64,000 nucleotides of DNA. It comes from Scalesia atractyloides (taxonomy: Eukaryota; Streptophyta; Magnoliopsida; Asterales; Asteraceae). Made by a program: the position numbers and the translations under genes. This document shows positions 33,875 through 45,889 of the stretch, one piece after another. The notes below the pieces were generated by a model. It was not told the DNA's origin. It was given only the letters and a program-made list of their open reading frames with translations, and did not search any database. Position 1 is the stretch's first letter. Every line of letters starts with the position of its first letter. The stretch is from assembly GCA_947069175.1 (NCBI GenBank), contig CAMTDV010000027.1:43971369-44035368 (forward strand), given 5' to 3'.

Positions 33875-35767
33875 GGCCACTCGGTGTAGGGGGTCGTCCA
33901 GGCCCGGCCTTGCCCGGCGACGCCTCCTAACACCGTACCGGGTGGTTCGACGTCGTCTTGGGGGTCCCCTAGGAGATGTTGAGGACGGGCTGCGTATATT
34001 AAAAACTAGCCGTTAGGCTAGCCATTATTTAAAAAAATCATTTTTTAAATCTTTTATCCCCACCTTATAAATATATAACCCTTATTCCCCTAATTTTAAC
34101 CCAAATCTTTTCAATGTCTCTCAATTTTTCATACAAAACCATATTATTTTAAAAAATATAGGATGTCTTCTTCTTCTTCTTCATCGTGGTGTTCATCATC
34201 TTCGGGTGAGGGCGAATTATTTTCTGCGAACTTCATTATACACACAACACATATGATCATGGAGGGGGAGGAGGAAGAGGAAGAAACGTCGTCACAACCG
34301 CAAACTAGGGCGACCGCCTTAAATCGACAACAAGAAGGTATTTAATTCGTTGTTAATAATGTATTTAATTTTTTAGTGTATCTTTATTTTGGTGTGTTTT
34401 CCTAATTTATATAATTCGTTGTTAATATTTAGTTGCGCATGATAGTTTAATGGCTGATTACTTTGCCGATGAACCTATGTACACGAATGAGATGTTTAGA
34501 CATCGGTTCCGAATGAGTCGTCGACTATTTTTACGTATAGCAGACCACTTGGCGCAGTCTGATCCGTACTTCACACTTTGATATGAAGCCAGGGGTCGTA
34601 GGGCATTTACCACTTTACAGAAATGTACCGCGGCCATTCGCTTACTCGCATACGGGACTGCACCCGATTCATTGGACGAGTATTTAAGGATGTTCGAAAG
34701 AACTTCACGTGAATGTTTGCATAAGTTTTGCAAATGGATCGTGACATTATATAGAAAAGTACCTGTGGAAACCAAACGCAAACGACGTCTGAAAATTATA
34801 TCAAGCGCACGAAGAAAGATATGGTTTTCCAGGAATGCTCGGAAGCATTGATTGCATGCACTGGCCCTGGCAGAACTACCCTACTGCCTTGCCAGGATCT
34901 TTGTCATCCAACTATAGTCCTAGAGGTTGTTGCGTCACAGGATCTTTGGATTTGGCATGCCTTTTTTGGTCTGCCTGGTTCACCTAATGACCTTAACATC
35001 ATCTACCAATCACAGATATTTGACGATGTAATCCACGGAACAGGTCCAGAAACAAGTTTTACGATTTCGGGGGTGGAATACGGGCGAGGTTACTACCTTG
35101 CAGATGGAATATACCCAACGTACTCTACAAATGTTAAAACTATTCCGCACCCGACAGACGATAAAAGAAAGAAACTTGCCAAGTTTCAAGAGGAGGCGAG
35201 AAAAGATATTGAACGGTGTTTTGGGGTTCTACAAAAAAAGTGGCATACCATTGAATATCCAGCATGTTCTTTTACACCATAGAGGTTGCGATACATTATG
35301 TATGCTTGTATCTTGTTGCATAACATGATCATCGAAGACGAGGGTAGAGCGATCTGTGACTACGACGAAAATGCATCTAACGGGAATTCTGTTCCAGTGA
35401 GTGCAGAACAACAAGATTTAAGCAGATTCTCTCTACGTAACGAGTACATACATCACAACCTACAAGCGGACTTGGTGGACTACATTTGGAACAACACACA
35501 GAGCGAACCCACCGATGACATGCCGGATGAAGACTAGTAGTTTTTTTAATATTAGGATGGTTTTTTAGTGTAATGTTTGAATTAATATTTAATTTTAGTT
35601 TTACAAATATATTGCCAAAATTAAAAAAATAAATTAACTAGGTGGGGTCGGGTCGTCACCCATTTCCTTGGTTCCATCCTTGGAGGGGCGTCCTCCAAGG
35701 ACTCTGACGTGGATGCTGACGTGGCGGATCGTCCTCCAGGGAGGCTCATCACCCACACTGAGTAGCC
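33875..35767 (+). mobile_element. PIF/Harbinger transposon with TIRs and TGA target duplication
   Basis: The left end GGCCACTCGGTGTAGGGG and the reverse complement of the right end, GGCTACTCAGTGTGGGTG, are imperfect inverted repeats. The flanks are TGA at 33872-33874 and TGA at 35768-35770, a 3-bp duplication as usual for PIF/Harbinger. GC-rich subterminal regions lie inside each end. The element is 1893 bp, encodes one transposase, and lacks the Myb-like second ORF of autonomous PIF elements. Confidence 0.85.
34162..35537 (+). pseudogene. PIF/Harbinger (HARBI1-like) transposase
   Basis: Exon 1 (34162-34339) encodes a Ser-rich and then acidic N-terminus. An intron with a GTATTT donor and TATTTAG acceptor follows, then exon 2 from about 34433. 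Conserved blocks in order: FRMSRRLFLRIADHL, a stop at 34580, LQKCTAAIRLLAYG, GMLGSIDCMHW (first catalytic Asp, frame-shifted near 34800-34850), VASQDLWIWHAFFGLPGS PNDLN (second Asp), YYLADGIYP, DDKRKKLAKFQEEARKDIERCFGVLQ (catalytic Glu, split here by the reader at position 20) and RLRYIMYACILLHNMIIEDE. A stop at 35281-35283 breaks the last part. All DDE residues can be found, but in different frames, so it is dead. Confidence 0.85.
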
Positions 35768-37295
35768 TGATACAACATGTAAAACTCCAAAATCCACTCC
35801 AAGACACCCTGCCACTCGCATTACCTTTTTACAGTATCCGTGGTTGACTCCGGTGTCACCCTTCATGAGTGGTATAACAAATTTGTTGGTATGCAAGTTG
35901 TCCTGTTTGGGTTGGAAAATGATTGGAACTACTCAGAGCACTAGTCTTCAGAGGCTAATATATACAAGAATATAACTCATTTACTAGTGATAAGCAACTT
36001 TAACGACACGCTGGGCTTTAATCCAAAGGCGGCTAATGGATATTATGAGCGTATGAGAATTAATGATGTTAACTGTACACATCTACAAAACCGCTAGCCA
36101 ACAACATTGAGTGGATTCATTCCTACTAGAATGGAGACGGTTTTGGTGAGTCACGAAGATGACATGGTTAGATCCATTACTTTGGGAAAAATTGAAGGTT
36201 TGATGGGAGATAATTATGTCATTGTTGATGATGTGGAGGTAGATGGCTGCGTTTTCTTGTAGCTCCTAACATCTTCCAAGCCGACAGTCATTTGGTGGCA
36301 AGAGACAGCAATGTCTTTTCTATTACCGGTAAATTGAAAGAGCTAAGAAACACGACTGGGGTCGTGTTTTTCATCAACTCTAAAGCTTTGGAACCGGGAC
36401 ATCTAATGGCAATGGTATCGGGAATTAGGGTGGTGAGCCCATATTTAGAAGGTAAGTTAACTGCCCCGAGTGTTAAAATGAACACTCTGCCTTTAGGTTG
36501 ATGTAGGCATTCTTGAGCAGTATGTGAACAATGAGTTGGATTTCCACGTGACAGGTGTGGAGATAGACGAAAATCTTTGTCAATTTCTTGATGAACATTT
36601 CACGAGTTCTGCAAGTCACCAAGGAACATGGGCTAATGTGGATATGTTTAGAGGACGTGATGCCATGAAAAATGTTGAAAAGTTTACGTTGAACAAAGAC
36701 AAGAACCGCTTTGACATAATCACATTGGATATCACGGATTATGACAAACTATCCAGTGTAGGAGCTTGTGCTCCACCATGTAAGTTTCTTAACCAAGAAT
36801 TCTTTAGAAACCTAAAGTTGCATATTAAGGGGGCCCTCATTATCCATGTCATGATCCCCGATTTCAAGTTTCACCTCATGTTATTGACTTTGTTGAAAGA
36901 GCGTTGTCGTTTCACAAAGCTTCATCGAGTAAGCCTTAGGAAGGAATTGGAGTTTATGCTAGTGGATAGCATGGATGGTGAGGTCCCATCCTCCTCCTCC
37001 TCCTCCTCTATTGATGCAAACGTTATCTCAATGAAGATCAAGTCGATGTTACCGAAAGGCTTTAATATCGAACTTAAAGGTCAACGTACACACTTATCTC
37101 AAAGAAGATATATAATGGATGGTGAGGTCCCATCCTCCTCCTCCTGCTCTTCCTCTATTGATGCAAACGTTATCTCAATGAAGATCAAGTCGATGTTACC
37201 GAAAGGCTTTAATATCAAACTTAAAGCTCAAGGTACACACTTATCTCAAAGAAGATATATAAGTTGTGAATAGCTCATCATCTCAATTCTCAAGT

Positions 37296-37784
37296 GAAGG
37301 TCCCCTAGTCCTTATGGATCTTGACAGAATCGTCTATCTAATCTAGAGTGCGAAATCCCCTAGATCAGATTTCACAGAAAAAATAAGAACACGAACACGA
37401 ACACAAAGAATTCCTTCAAACTATCTTCTATTGATTACCTAACACACAGTGTTTACAATCAATTAAAGACTCTTCTCTCAATCTCTCTGAAGCAATTCTT
37501 GCAGCAACTGAACAACTAACTAAACAACAAAACCAGCAACCTAAACCCTAATGCAAACCTCCCTATATCTAGATATATGTTATGCAACTGGGCTAGGGTT
37601 TCCTACATGGACTGCTAATGAGTTTAAAGCCCAATTCGCCTACCATGCACTATTTAATATCTAGTTCAGCCCAATTATTTCTAATAACTATTACAAATCT
37701 AAACCCACTAACCGTTTATCATTTTACTAATTACAAAATATCCAAAGACCAAATCTAAGCTGTTGTCACAAATATGCACCAACA
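37296..37784 (-). repeat. 3' LTR of copia 1
   Basis: 489 bp, TGAAGGTCCCC...GCACCAACA on the plus strand; aligns end to end with 46514-47007 with scattered differences. In plus orientation it starts TG and ends CA. Confidence 0.9.
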
Positions 37785-37800
37785 AACTCCCCCTTGACAA
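37785..37800 (-). other. Polypurine tract of copia 1
   Basis: On the minus strand TTGTCAAGGGGGAGTTT abuts the 3' LTR. A second site with TTAGGGGGAGTCT lies at 37898-37912; duplicated PPTs are a known Sirevirus trait. Confidence 0.75.
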
Positions 37801-39405
37801 TAGCTTCATTTAATCTTCAGACTTCTTGCAATCTTTAACATATTTGAAAAACGTTGGTCTTTGGATAGCTTCAGTTTTAACAGCTTCTGTCAGCAACAGA
37901 CTCCCCCTAAGCTGATGTATCCAATCACCAAATCTTCTAATCGTTAGCGTTTGAGTAAACTCCAGTGTAGTACTTGCATAGCAATCTTCAAACTCTTCAA
38001 CTTTGTCTGCAATGTAGAAAGGAGGTTCTACCATGCATCCAAGCAAACTCCTCTTCACCAAACTTCTCAGCAACAAATTGCTTCAATCTGTGTACTATAA
38101 AACAAACATCTCGAGAAACCATAACAATTTTTCTACACAAGTTAAACAAATTATTATTCAAGAGATAGTAAAACTATATCACAGATTAAGCACTTCTCAA
38201 TTCAAATCACACACTTAAAATTTTAACGCACACATAACCCACAAGATGGTAAAATTTTTCAACTCAGCTTCTAACACCGTCTCCTCTTATCGGTAACAAC
38301 TCCTCCATGAACAACCAATATCCCGTACATTAAAAAATATACAAGAAAATGAAATATTTTTGGATTTTTATATTTTCTGAAAGCAAATAAAATAACGAAA
38401 TAATAAACAATCTATTTTTTGTGAGTATCACCGGTAAGAAGATCTTATCAGCAACATCAAACTGTTTTCACACTATATGATAATTCTATATGCAATATTC
38501 ATGAAAATTAGTTCAAGACGAGTATTGTTTATCCACTTAAACAAAATACATGAACAATTCAAGTACCATTACCTCGTGATCTGTTAGCTAATTTATACTG
38601 ATATACTAGTGTGTCCCACTTCAGGACATACCCCCGCGATCAAGGTATGCACAAAAATTCATCATAGTAGGTGAGTATATCGAAATTCATCCTTTTTGAT
38701 TTACAACGTTAGATAAATGGTGATCAGGTCAGTACTTCCGTACAGCAAAGAGACCAATATCCAACGAGGGTTAGGACAAATACCAAATTTTGGTACGAAT
38801 AATGCAATTTGCACATTTGAATGACTCTCTAGGAGAGCTTCTTCAATTTTTGGGATTTGGCATTTTAGCTCTTTTAAGATATCCTGGTTGTGCCTAGGTC
38901 AGCATATATCTAGCAGAAGGACAACCTTGATACCCCGGATGAAATAACGATATAAAGACCTAAAACCTCAGATTTTGGCAATCTATCAACGCAAGATTTA
39001 AGGTTATAAAACCATACGCCACTGATATGTTACCCACTCATACACAGTTTTATATTTGTATCACCAAGGTATGTTGATTGTTTCATGCCTTTTGCCTACT
39101 GGTCATCATATGATGAAGCTGCTATCACACTTAAGCAATTTTCTTTTAATTTCAGTGTGACAGTCTAACTTGCTGATGTACTATCATTTCTTCTTTTTTT
39201 TTTCACAGAGTGGAAAACTCATTTTTGATTTTCTATTTTTTTATGTTTTTTGATTTTTGAAAAGCAGTAAATTTATTTACAGACTAATTTTATAGAAAAA
39301 TGGTTATTCAGGATTCCTCATTCCATTGAGTTCGACTAAATGTTCAAAACGAGCCCTGTCAAATGCTTTTGTGTAAAGATCTGCCAGGTTATCAAGTGTG
39401 TCGAC
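37801..39405 (-). other. Non-coding 3' region of copia 1
   Basis: About 1.6 kb between RNase H and the 3' LTR without a supported protein. An 88-codon frame (38076-37810) next to the PPT has no recognised domain. Several short blocks recur in the same order and at nearly the same spacing downstream of RNase H in copia 2: GAAATGATAGTACATCAG near 39185, GATACAAATATAAA near 39058, a GTATGTC.TG...GTGGGA block near 38622 and GTGGATAAACAATACT near 38528. Confidence 0.6.
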
Positions 39406-41155
39406 TCAATACAATTCAATTAATTTCTTTTCAGTACAATCCCGTATAAAACGATGACGAACGTCAAGATGTTTTATGCGACTGCGTTTTACGGGATTGT
39501 TGGTGATTGATATAGTGGCATTATTATCTATCATAATAGGAGTACGAGTGAAATTCAAACCATAATCGTGCATATGCTGTTGAATCCAGAGAACTTGAGA
39601 GCAACAGCTACCCGCAGCAATATATTCAGCTTCACACGTCGAGGTAGACACGCAAGACTGCTTCTTGCATTGCCATGACACGAGCCTCCCTCCTAAGAAC
39701 TGACAACCACCTGTGGTAGACTTCCTTGTTGATTTGCATCCTCCAAAGTCCGAATCAGTAAAAGCAACAAACTTTAAATCACTAGCAGCTGGATACCATA
39801 ACTCAAGTTTAGGTTTCCCTTTCAAGTAACGAAGAATCCGCTTCACCGCTTTCATGTGTGACTCCTTTGGATTCGCTTGATATCTGGCACAAAGACATAT
39901 TGCGAACATGATGTCGGGTCTTGAAGCAGTCAAGTACATCAAAGAACCAATCATTGCCCTGTATTGAGTAGGATCAACATCTTCCACACTCTCATGATCT
40001 GGACCAAGATTGTGATTCTCACAGATAGGTGTATTGAAAGTAGCGCAATCCTCCATTTTGAAACGAGACAAAATGTTATACACATACTTCGTCTGATGTA
40101 TAAACATCCCATCCTTCTTCTGTTCAACTTTGTAAACCCAAAAAGTAGGATAATTCACCCATCGCACTCATCTCAAACTTGCTCTTCATTACCTTTTCGA
40201 AATCATGACACATGTTCTCATCTGATGAACCAAAAATGATGTCATCTACATATACCTGTACAAACAGAAAGTCTTCCTTCTTCTTTTTGATGAAAAGTGT
40301 ACTGTCAATCTGACCTCGTTCGAAACCATGTTTTAACTAGTGTGTTGACAGTGTCTCATACCACGCCCTAGGTGCCTGATGCAACCCATAGAATGCCTTA
40401 TCAAGTCGATAGACTCGATCTGGATAGTCTGGATCAGTAAACCCGTCTGGCTGTGAGACATACACCACTTCTTGGACTTTCCCGTAAAGAAACGCACTCT
40501 TCACGTCAAGTTGGTAAACTTTGAAGCCCTTGAATGAAGCAAAAGCAAGGAACAAACGAATTGCTTCCAACCTTGCTACTGGTGCAAACACTTCATTATA
40601 ATCAATCCCCTCTTGCTGATTGAACCCTTTCACTACCAACCGAGCCTTATTTCTTGTCACGATCCCTCGATCGTCTTTCTTGCACTTAAACACCCACTTT
40701 GTACCTATTTCCTTCTCTCCTTCAGGCAAGTCAACTAGCTCCCAAACTTTCAACTTCTTGAACTGAGCTAGTTCCTCTTGCATAGCTTCAACCCAAAAAT
40801 TGTCTTTTAGAGCCATGTGAACATTCTTCGGCTCCTCTTGGGCAATAAAGCAGCTATACAAACACTCATGAATCAACCCAGTCTTCTGAATTGAAGTAAA
40901 CAAATAGGAACCTTCGAGCACACCCCTTTCTTGTCTGAACACCTGCAGTAGCATCACCAATGATGTTTTCAACTGGATGATCTCTATGTACGCGTGTGGT
41001 AGCGATGGTGTCAACAACCAGATTATCTCCCAGATTAGATCCAACCTTCCCCTGAATATTAGCAAATGGATTAGTGAAATCCTCCCCCTAAATAGGTTCA
41101 GACTCACTATCACTGGAGTCATCTGGAGCTGCACTGGATGAAGTTTCAGGAGCAT
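39406..41155 (-). pseudogene. Copia 1 reverse transcriptase and RNase H
   Basis: Frame 41155-40337 carries the RT start: WEAMQEEL-like block, KWVFKCKKDD, RLVVKGFNQQEGIDYNEVFAPVARLEAIR (conserved, with the palm starting at LDVKSAFLYG) and RVYRLDKAFYGLHQAPRAWY. The catalytic YVDD is at about 40250-40230 in a different frame. Frame 40167-39406 continues the RT thumb (RYLKGKPKLELWY), then RNase H: FTDSDFGGCKSTRKSTTGGCQ, SCVSTSTCEAEYIAAG and the end block RIKHLDVRHRFIRDC. At least two frameshifts separate the pieces. Copia assignment is firm from the RNase H motifs and the IN-before-RT order. Confidence 0.9.
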
Positions 41156-41519
41156 CTGTCATCGATACACTCGATCTAGGCATGAAGTCACACTCACCAT
41201 CTTCACTGATCATAGTATGGATCAATTGAGACTCATCTGCTTTAGAAAAATTAGGAACATTAATTGATTTAAAGACACTGTCATAATCATATAATATAGG
41301 ATGACCACTCGTTGATTGTTGAGGTGAATAACTAGTGATTTCCATGTTAAACACAACCTCAATTTACCAGTTTTTAGACTAAAACCCTTTTATTCGGTGT
41401 TCCAGGCATATAGCCTAGGAAGTACCCTCATTAGCTACCTCACCGAATTTTTGCTTATCTTTGTTTCGCGCAATGGTGCAGGGTGATCCAAAAGGTTCAA
41501 ATCCTTTTAAGTTTGGTTT

Positions 41520-41987
41520 TTAGTTAAACAATAGTTCGTGGCATGTTTTGTTAAACCGTTTAACCGTCAAAACTTTGTTCAGGACATAACAAGCTGTGTT
41601 CACAATTTCTCCCCAGAAAAGAACCGGAAGCTTTGAATCAGAAAGCATAGTCCTTGCGGCTTCAATCAACATCCTGTTCTTCCTCTTAGCGACTCCATTC
41701 TGTTGAGGTGTATAAGGAGCAGAATATTGATGTTCAATTCCCTTGCGAAGACAATAGAGATCCAGAACTTGATTCCTGAACTCAGTGCCATTATCACTCC
41801 TTATCCTCTTGATCCGTGCATCATAGACATTTTCCAATTTTGTAAAAAGATCAATCAGCATCTCCGCTGTCTCATCTTTTGTACCTAAAAAGAAAACCCA
41901 TGAATATTGGGAGTAATAATCTGTGACAACTAAACAATAGTACTTTCCACATATGCTCCTTACGTTCACAAGGCCGAATAGATCCAT
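41520..41987 (-). pseudogene. Copia 1 integrase core
   Basis: Shows DYYSQYSWVFFLGTKDE, IKRIRSDNGTEFRN (catalytic Asp) and YSAPYTPQQNGVAKRKNRML with the catalytic Glu position changed to Lys (usual form GV.ERKNR). LFGLVNV just upstream marks the first catalytic Asp. It ends at a stop before the IN-RT linker, which is carried in frame 41354-41088 (Ser/Asp-rich). Confidence 0.85.
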
Positions 41988-42045
41988 ATGAAGTAGTTCA
42001 TAAGGGGCATCTATGGAATTTACTGTTTTAGACTTGTGAGGTTTC

Positions 42046-42630
42046 TTATGTTGTTTTCCTTTTTTGACATGGAAGACATTTATCTTTCACGTGAAACCTC
42101 TGCACTGGCACCCCTTCCGCTAGACCATTTTTAATAATATAATTCTTTTTTCGATAGTGGATGTTGACCATGCGTCTGTCCCACAGCAATGACTCAGCCT
42201 CGGATGCTTTTGATAGTAGACACGCCACCACAGTGGAAGAATCCTTAGCACCCATGTCCATGACATAAGTGTCGTTTCTCCTTGGCGCTCTCATGACTAT
42301 CCAGTCATCCGGTATCAGCAAACCAGGTTTCAACACCAAAGCTTCAGACTTTGTAAAGTGGACCGAGTGACCCTTGTCGCAGACTTGAGACACGCTCATC
42401 AGATTGTGCTTCAGCTGCTCAACATAGTTTACTTTGTCCAGTGTGATCTTCCCGTTAGTCACTTTTCCTCGACCAGTAATGTGCCCTCCTTTAACACCTG
42501 CAAAATTCACATAACCACCATCTATATTCTCAAACTCTGTCAACAGCCTCGCATTCCCCGTCATGTGCCTGGAGCAGCCACTATCAACATACCATAAGTT
42601 GATAATCCTCCTTAGCAGCTCCTGCACCAT
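42046..42630 (-). pseudogene. Copia 1 protease and pre-integrase region
   Basis: LWYVDSGCSRHMTG contains the aspartic protease active-site DSG. It is followed by GGHITGRGKVTNGKITLDKV, LKHNLMSVSQVCDKGHSV and the GAG-pre-integrase zinc-binding part, whose CX2C end is CLPCQKRK. The first His of the HHCC finger appears changed (LLWDRRMVNIHY instead of LWHRR.GH). The frame joins the integrase after a break near 42045. Confidence 0.85.
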
Positions 42631-42639
42631 CCAATAGAA

Positions 42640-45600
42640 TTAGTTAGATTGGGGGACCCAAGCCTTAATGGTCTTGGGTCTTCTAGATTCCTCAATCATA
42701 GGAACATCCATCCAGTATCCATCACTCCTAACAGGAGTCTTGGATTTTAGACCTGTTGATGGAAATGATTTATGATTTCCACTAGGTCTGTGGTCCTGAG
42801 GTTTCCTAACCATGTTTGGACTTTTCGACCTTTGGAAATTATGATTTTGGTTCCATGAATTTTGATGATGATAATTTCTAAAGCCATCGTCATAAAAATT
42901 TCGACTACCAACATTCTGGTATCGATTTTGATATTGACCTTGACTTCTGAAATTATTTGATGGACCATTAAAGTTATACATTCTTGGTGAACTACTTCTA
43001 GGTCTATCATATCTGCCTGATGTAGATGCAGGCTGAAATCTTTGTTGATTTCTTTGAAAATGAGGAACTTGGTAAGTTCCTTTTTCAGCCTTTTCTACAC
43101 CAACAACCAAACATTGTTGCTTGGTAGCAGATATCTTTGGTGAGTTAACCTTCTTCTCACCATCAGCACTTTTTGCTGGTGATTTTTCTCTCTGTTTCTC
43201 ACTTACCTGTGTTTCACTCTTTTTGCTAGGACATCAGCTAGCTACATGTCCCTTTTCATGACATTTGAAACACGATTTTCTAGCCGAAGACTTCTTAATG
43301 GAAGCCTCTGCTTAGATTCATCAGGCAATGAGGATGATGATGATGCTTTAGAAGGATCTTGTTTAGTTTGCTTTACTTCTGATTTTTCTTTGTTTTTATT
43401 CTTAGCAAACTGCACATTAGACTCTTTTGTAATAATAGGGACCTCTTCATTCATGTCACTCCCTTTAACAAAATCAACCTTTTTAACAAAAATTTGTTTT
43501 TGATTCTTAGGGTGTGTATTTTTTGTTTTCAAAACTGGTTCCCTGTCATTCTCCTTCTTGGCATTCTCAGAACCATCAACATCCTCTGATGTGAAACTAC
43601 CAGGTGTAGTTGACACAAAGTCTGTAAGCTCTTCTTCATCTGGCAAGAAAGAATAGTCATGACCAAATGGTGGTGGAACTTCATTCAAACCTTTGAATCC
43701 TACACACGTCTTGTCATTACTCTTCTTCAAGCCATTCATCATGTGTTTCATGACAAAAGATGAATCTCTGAATTGATTTAATTTTTTTTTCAAGCTCACA
43801 AATTTTAAGTTGGGCTTCAGACAACTCTTTACACTTTTCAGAAACCTCTTTTGTTTTCTCACTCATCGTATCATGAGCTAAATCAATAACTTGAAGTTTT
43901 TCATTAAGCTTACAGGTTAGAATATTGATTTCTTCTTCATAACCTTTAATTTTCTTTAAGTATAATGACTCATTTCGTTTTACGAAAAAGTTTGATTCTT
44001 TTAGGTTCGAGAGCTCATTAGCCAGACTTTGGTTTTGTTGTGTTAATGTGTCAACCTCACTTTGCAGTTCACAACATTTCAAACAAATAGAACTACCAGA
44101 TGTAGAACATACCTCGCCTGTTGATTTGCTTAGATCAGCCATGAAAGCAGCAAAATCAGCAACCATTTTCTTCTCTGTAGCATTCTGTTCTCCATCAGCT
44201 TTCTCAGCTACCTTCTCTTGCTCTCCCTCAGCTTTCACTTCTTCTTCAGCAACTGGAGCTATCTCAGCCATGAACGCCTGCGAGGCGTTTTTATCACTCT
44301 CTAGATGAACACTCCAATCATAAGAACCCTCTCTGGCAGTAGAAATCAGGGCCTTTGATCTAGTGTTGTTTGATGCATTCCTGTTGCTTGAACCATGACC
44401 AGGAGAATCTTGATAGGATGAACTAGAACGAGATTTAGTTTTTGGTCGTTGACATTCTCTAGCAAAATGTCCATAGTTATGACAGTTGTAACACTTCACT
44501 TTTGACTTGTCAAAGCCCACATTCTTTCCAACGAACTTCCTACCCGTTCTGTTCATGGACCTCTTCACTCGTCTAGAAATCATGGCCATCTGCCATTGCA
44601 AGTCCATCTCCTCTAAGTCATCAGGGTCGATCTGATCATACTCTTCATCAAACGTAGCAGGATCAGATATTTTTACCTGAATATAGTTCTCATAGGAAGC
44701 AACGAAAGAAGCAAGCAATGCCAGGTGTTCTTCAGCACTTTTGACACTCAGAGGCATAGACTTAGAACTGCTGTTATTTGATTGTTGTCTCTTAGCCCCT
44801 GACGAGCCTCCTGAAGCAGCAACAAAACATACCTCACCCTCAGAAATTTTCATGATATGTTCATTCTCACATGAGAGAAACGCAGTTGCAGTATCACTAG
44901 AAGCATTGTTGGAAGATGAAGGTGTAAGACCTTTATATATCCCCGGATCTTGAACCTGATCATAACCCGTTTCCTTCTTCTTCATATTGAGCTCATAAGC
45001 TCTCAATTTCCCAACAACCTCTTCCAAGTCTTTCTTTTCATAATCAGCTTCACCCTTTATCATCAACATGTAAATATCCCACTTTGCAGGTAAAGCATCC
45101 AGCAACTTGTCGTTTATCTCCACATCTGTGTATCCCTCTATGTCATAATTGTCTATTTCTGACATCAGATGATAGTATCTCATGATAATATCTTCAAGGG
45201 ACTCATTTCTCATTCCTTTGAACACAACAAACTATTCTTTAGAAGATCAACCTTGTTCTTCTTCACATCGGGATTGCCCTCATACATCTTCTCTAGGGCA
45301 TCCCACATCTCCTTCGATGTAGTATAACGTTCAAATGTGTGTTTTATGCCATCAGGTAATAACATCTTGATAGCAGCTAACGCTTTCTTCTCCGACTCAT
45401 ACATCCTTTTCTCAGCTTCAGACATGGTCACATAGGCAGTAACCCGTTGTCTACCCTCAAAATCATGCGTTGGGTTAGCGTACCCATCTTGAATACAAAT
45501 CCACATCCATGTGTCCTAATATTCAATAAAGGATTGAAACCTATCCTTCCAAGTAAGATAGTTCTCTACCTACAACATCATTGGAGGTTTGTTTGTCGTT

Positions 45601-45653
45601 CCAGCCTCATGCTCCATCCTTAACAGCTCATTTAGATTTGACATATTCGACAT
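42640..45653 (-). pseudogene. Copia 1 gag (long, two zinc knuckles)
   Basis: The start ATG is at 45653 (MSNMSNLNELL), with stops just after, then frame 45506-45210 with the copia gag (UBN2) block SEAEKRMYESEKKALAAIKM and LEKMYEGN. A frameshift leads into 45225-43717: LLDALPAKWDIYMLMIKGE, an intact CCHC knuckle CYNCHNYGHFAREC near 44500-44455, then a long coiled-coil region (LKESNFFVKRNESLYLKKI...). Frames 43862-43242 and 43110-42640 continue. A second knuckle, CFKCHEKGH, near 43275-43230 is ended by a stop before its last Cys. The Asn/Arg-rich part at 43110 leads into the protease. Roughly 1000 codons, unusually long for copia, as in Sireviruses. Confidence 0.8.
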
Positions 45654-45889
45654 TTTTACCGATCCGACTCGTTAAAAACGTTAAAACTTGTTCGAAATGA
45701 GTGGTTACCAAATTATACTGTAAGACTCGTCTCGTCGATACGATTCTAATGATGTAGATTGTCCGATAGTGATTTTTTTCATGCCTAAAAATCACACGAG
45801 TCTGTCCAATCGGTTCGTCAAAATTGTCGATGGATCAAATTCTATGTCCGAATACGTTTAACTCTAGTTACGTCATCTAGTTAACTTTC

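Larger units (their letters stand above)
33823..37273 (+). pseudogene. Broken methyltransferase-like gene split by a PIF element
   Basis: An exon starts after the acceptor TTCTTGCAG (33822): QATEAIYQKLLTLDPG. The PIF insertion follows at 33875, and the reading frame stays open on the far side (from 35768) for some 36 further codons. More coding-like frames follow: VDSGVTLHEWYNKFVGMQ (35846-35935), 35956-36099, 36113-36259, RFLVAPNIFQADSHLVARD (from 36250), 36292-36501 and 36524-37273. The last contains FHVTGVEIDENLCQFLDEHF and FDIITLDITDY, which resemble motifs II-III of SAM-dependent methyltransferases of the METTL13/spermidine-synthase type. The glycine-rich motif I is not visible. Its 3' end is a tandem duplication (36971-37261). 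Stops and frame shifts between pieces make it a pseudogene; the family call is tentative. Confidence 0.4.

Noticed and set aside
33768..34016. 82-codon frame across the left end of the PIF element
   Set aside because: It fuses an intron, an exon fragment in the wrong frame and the transposon end.
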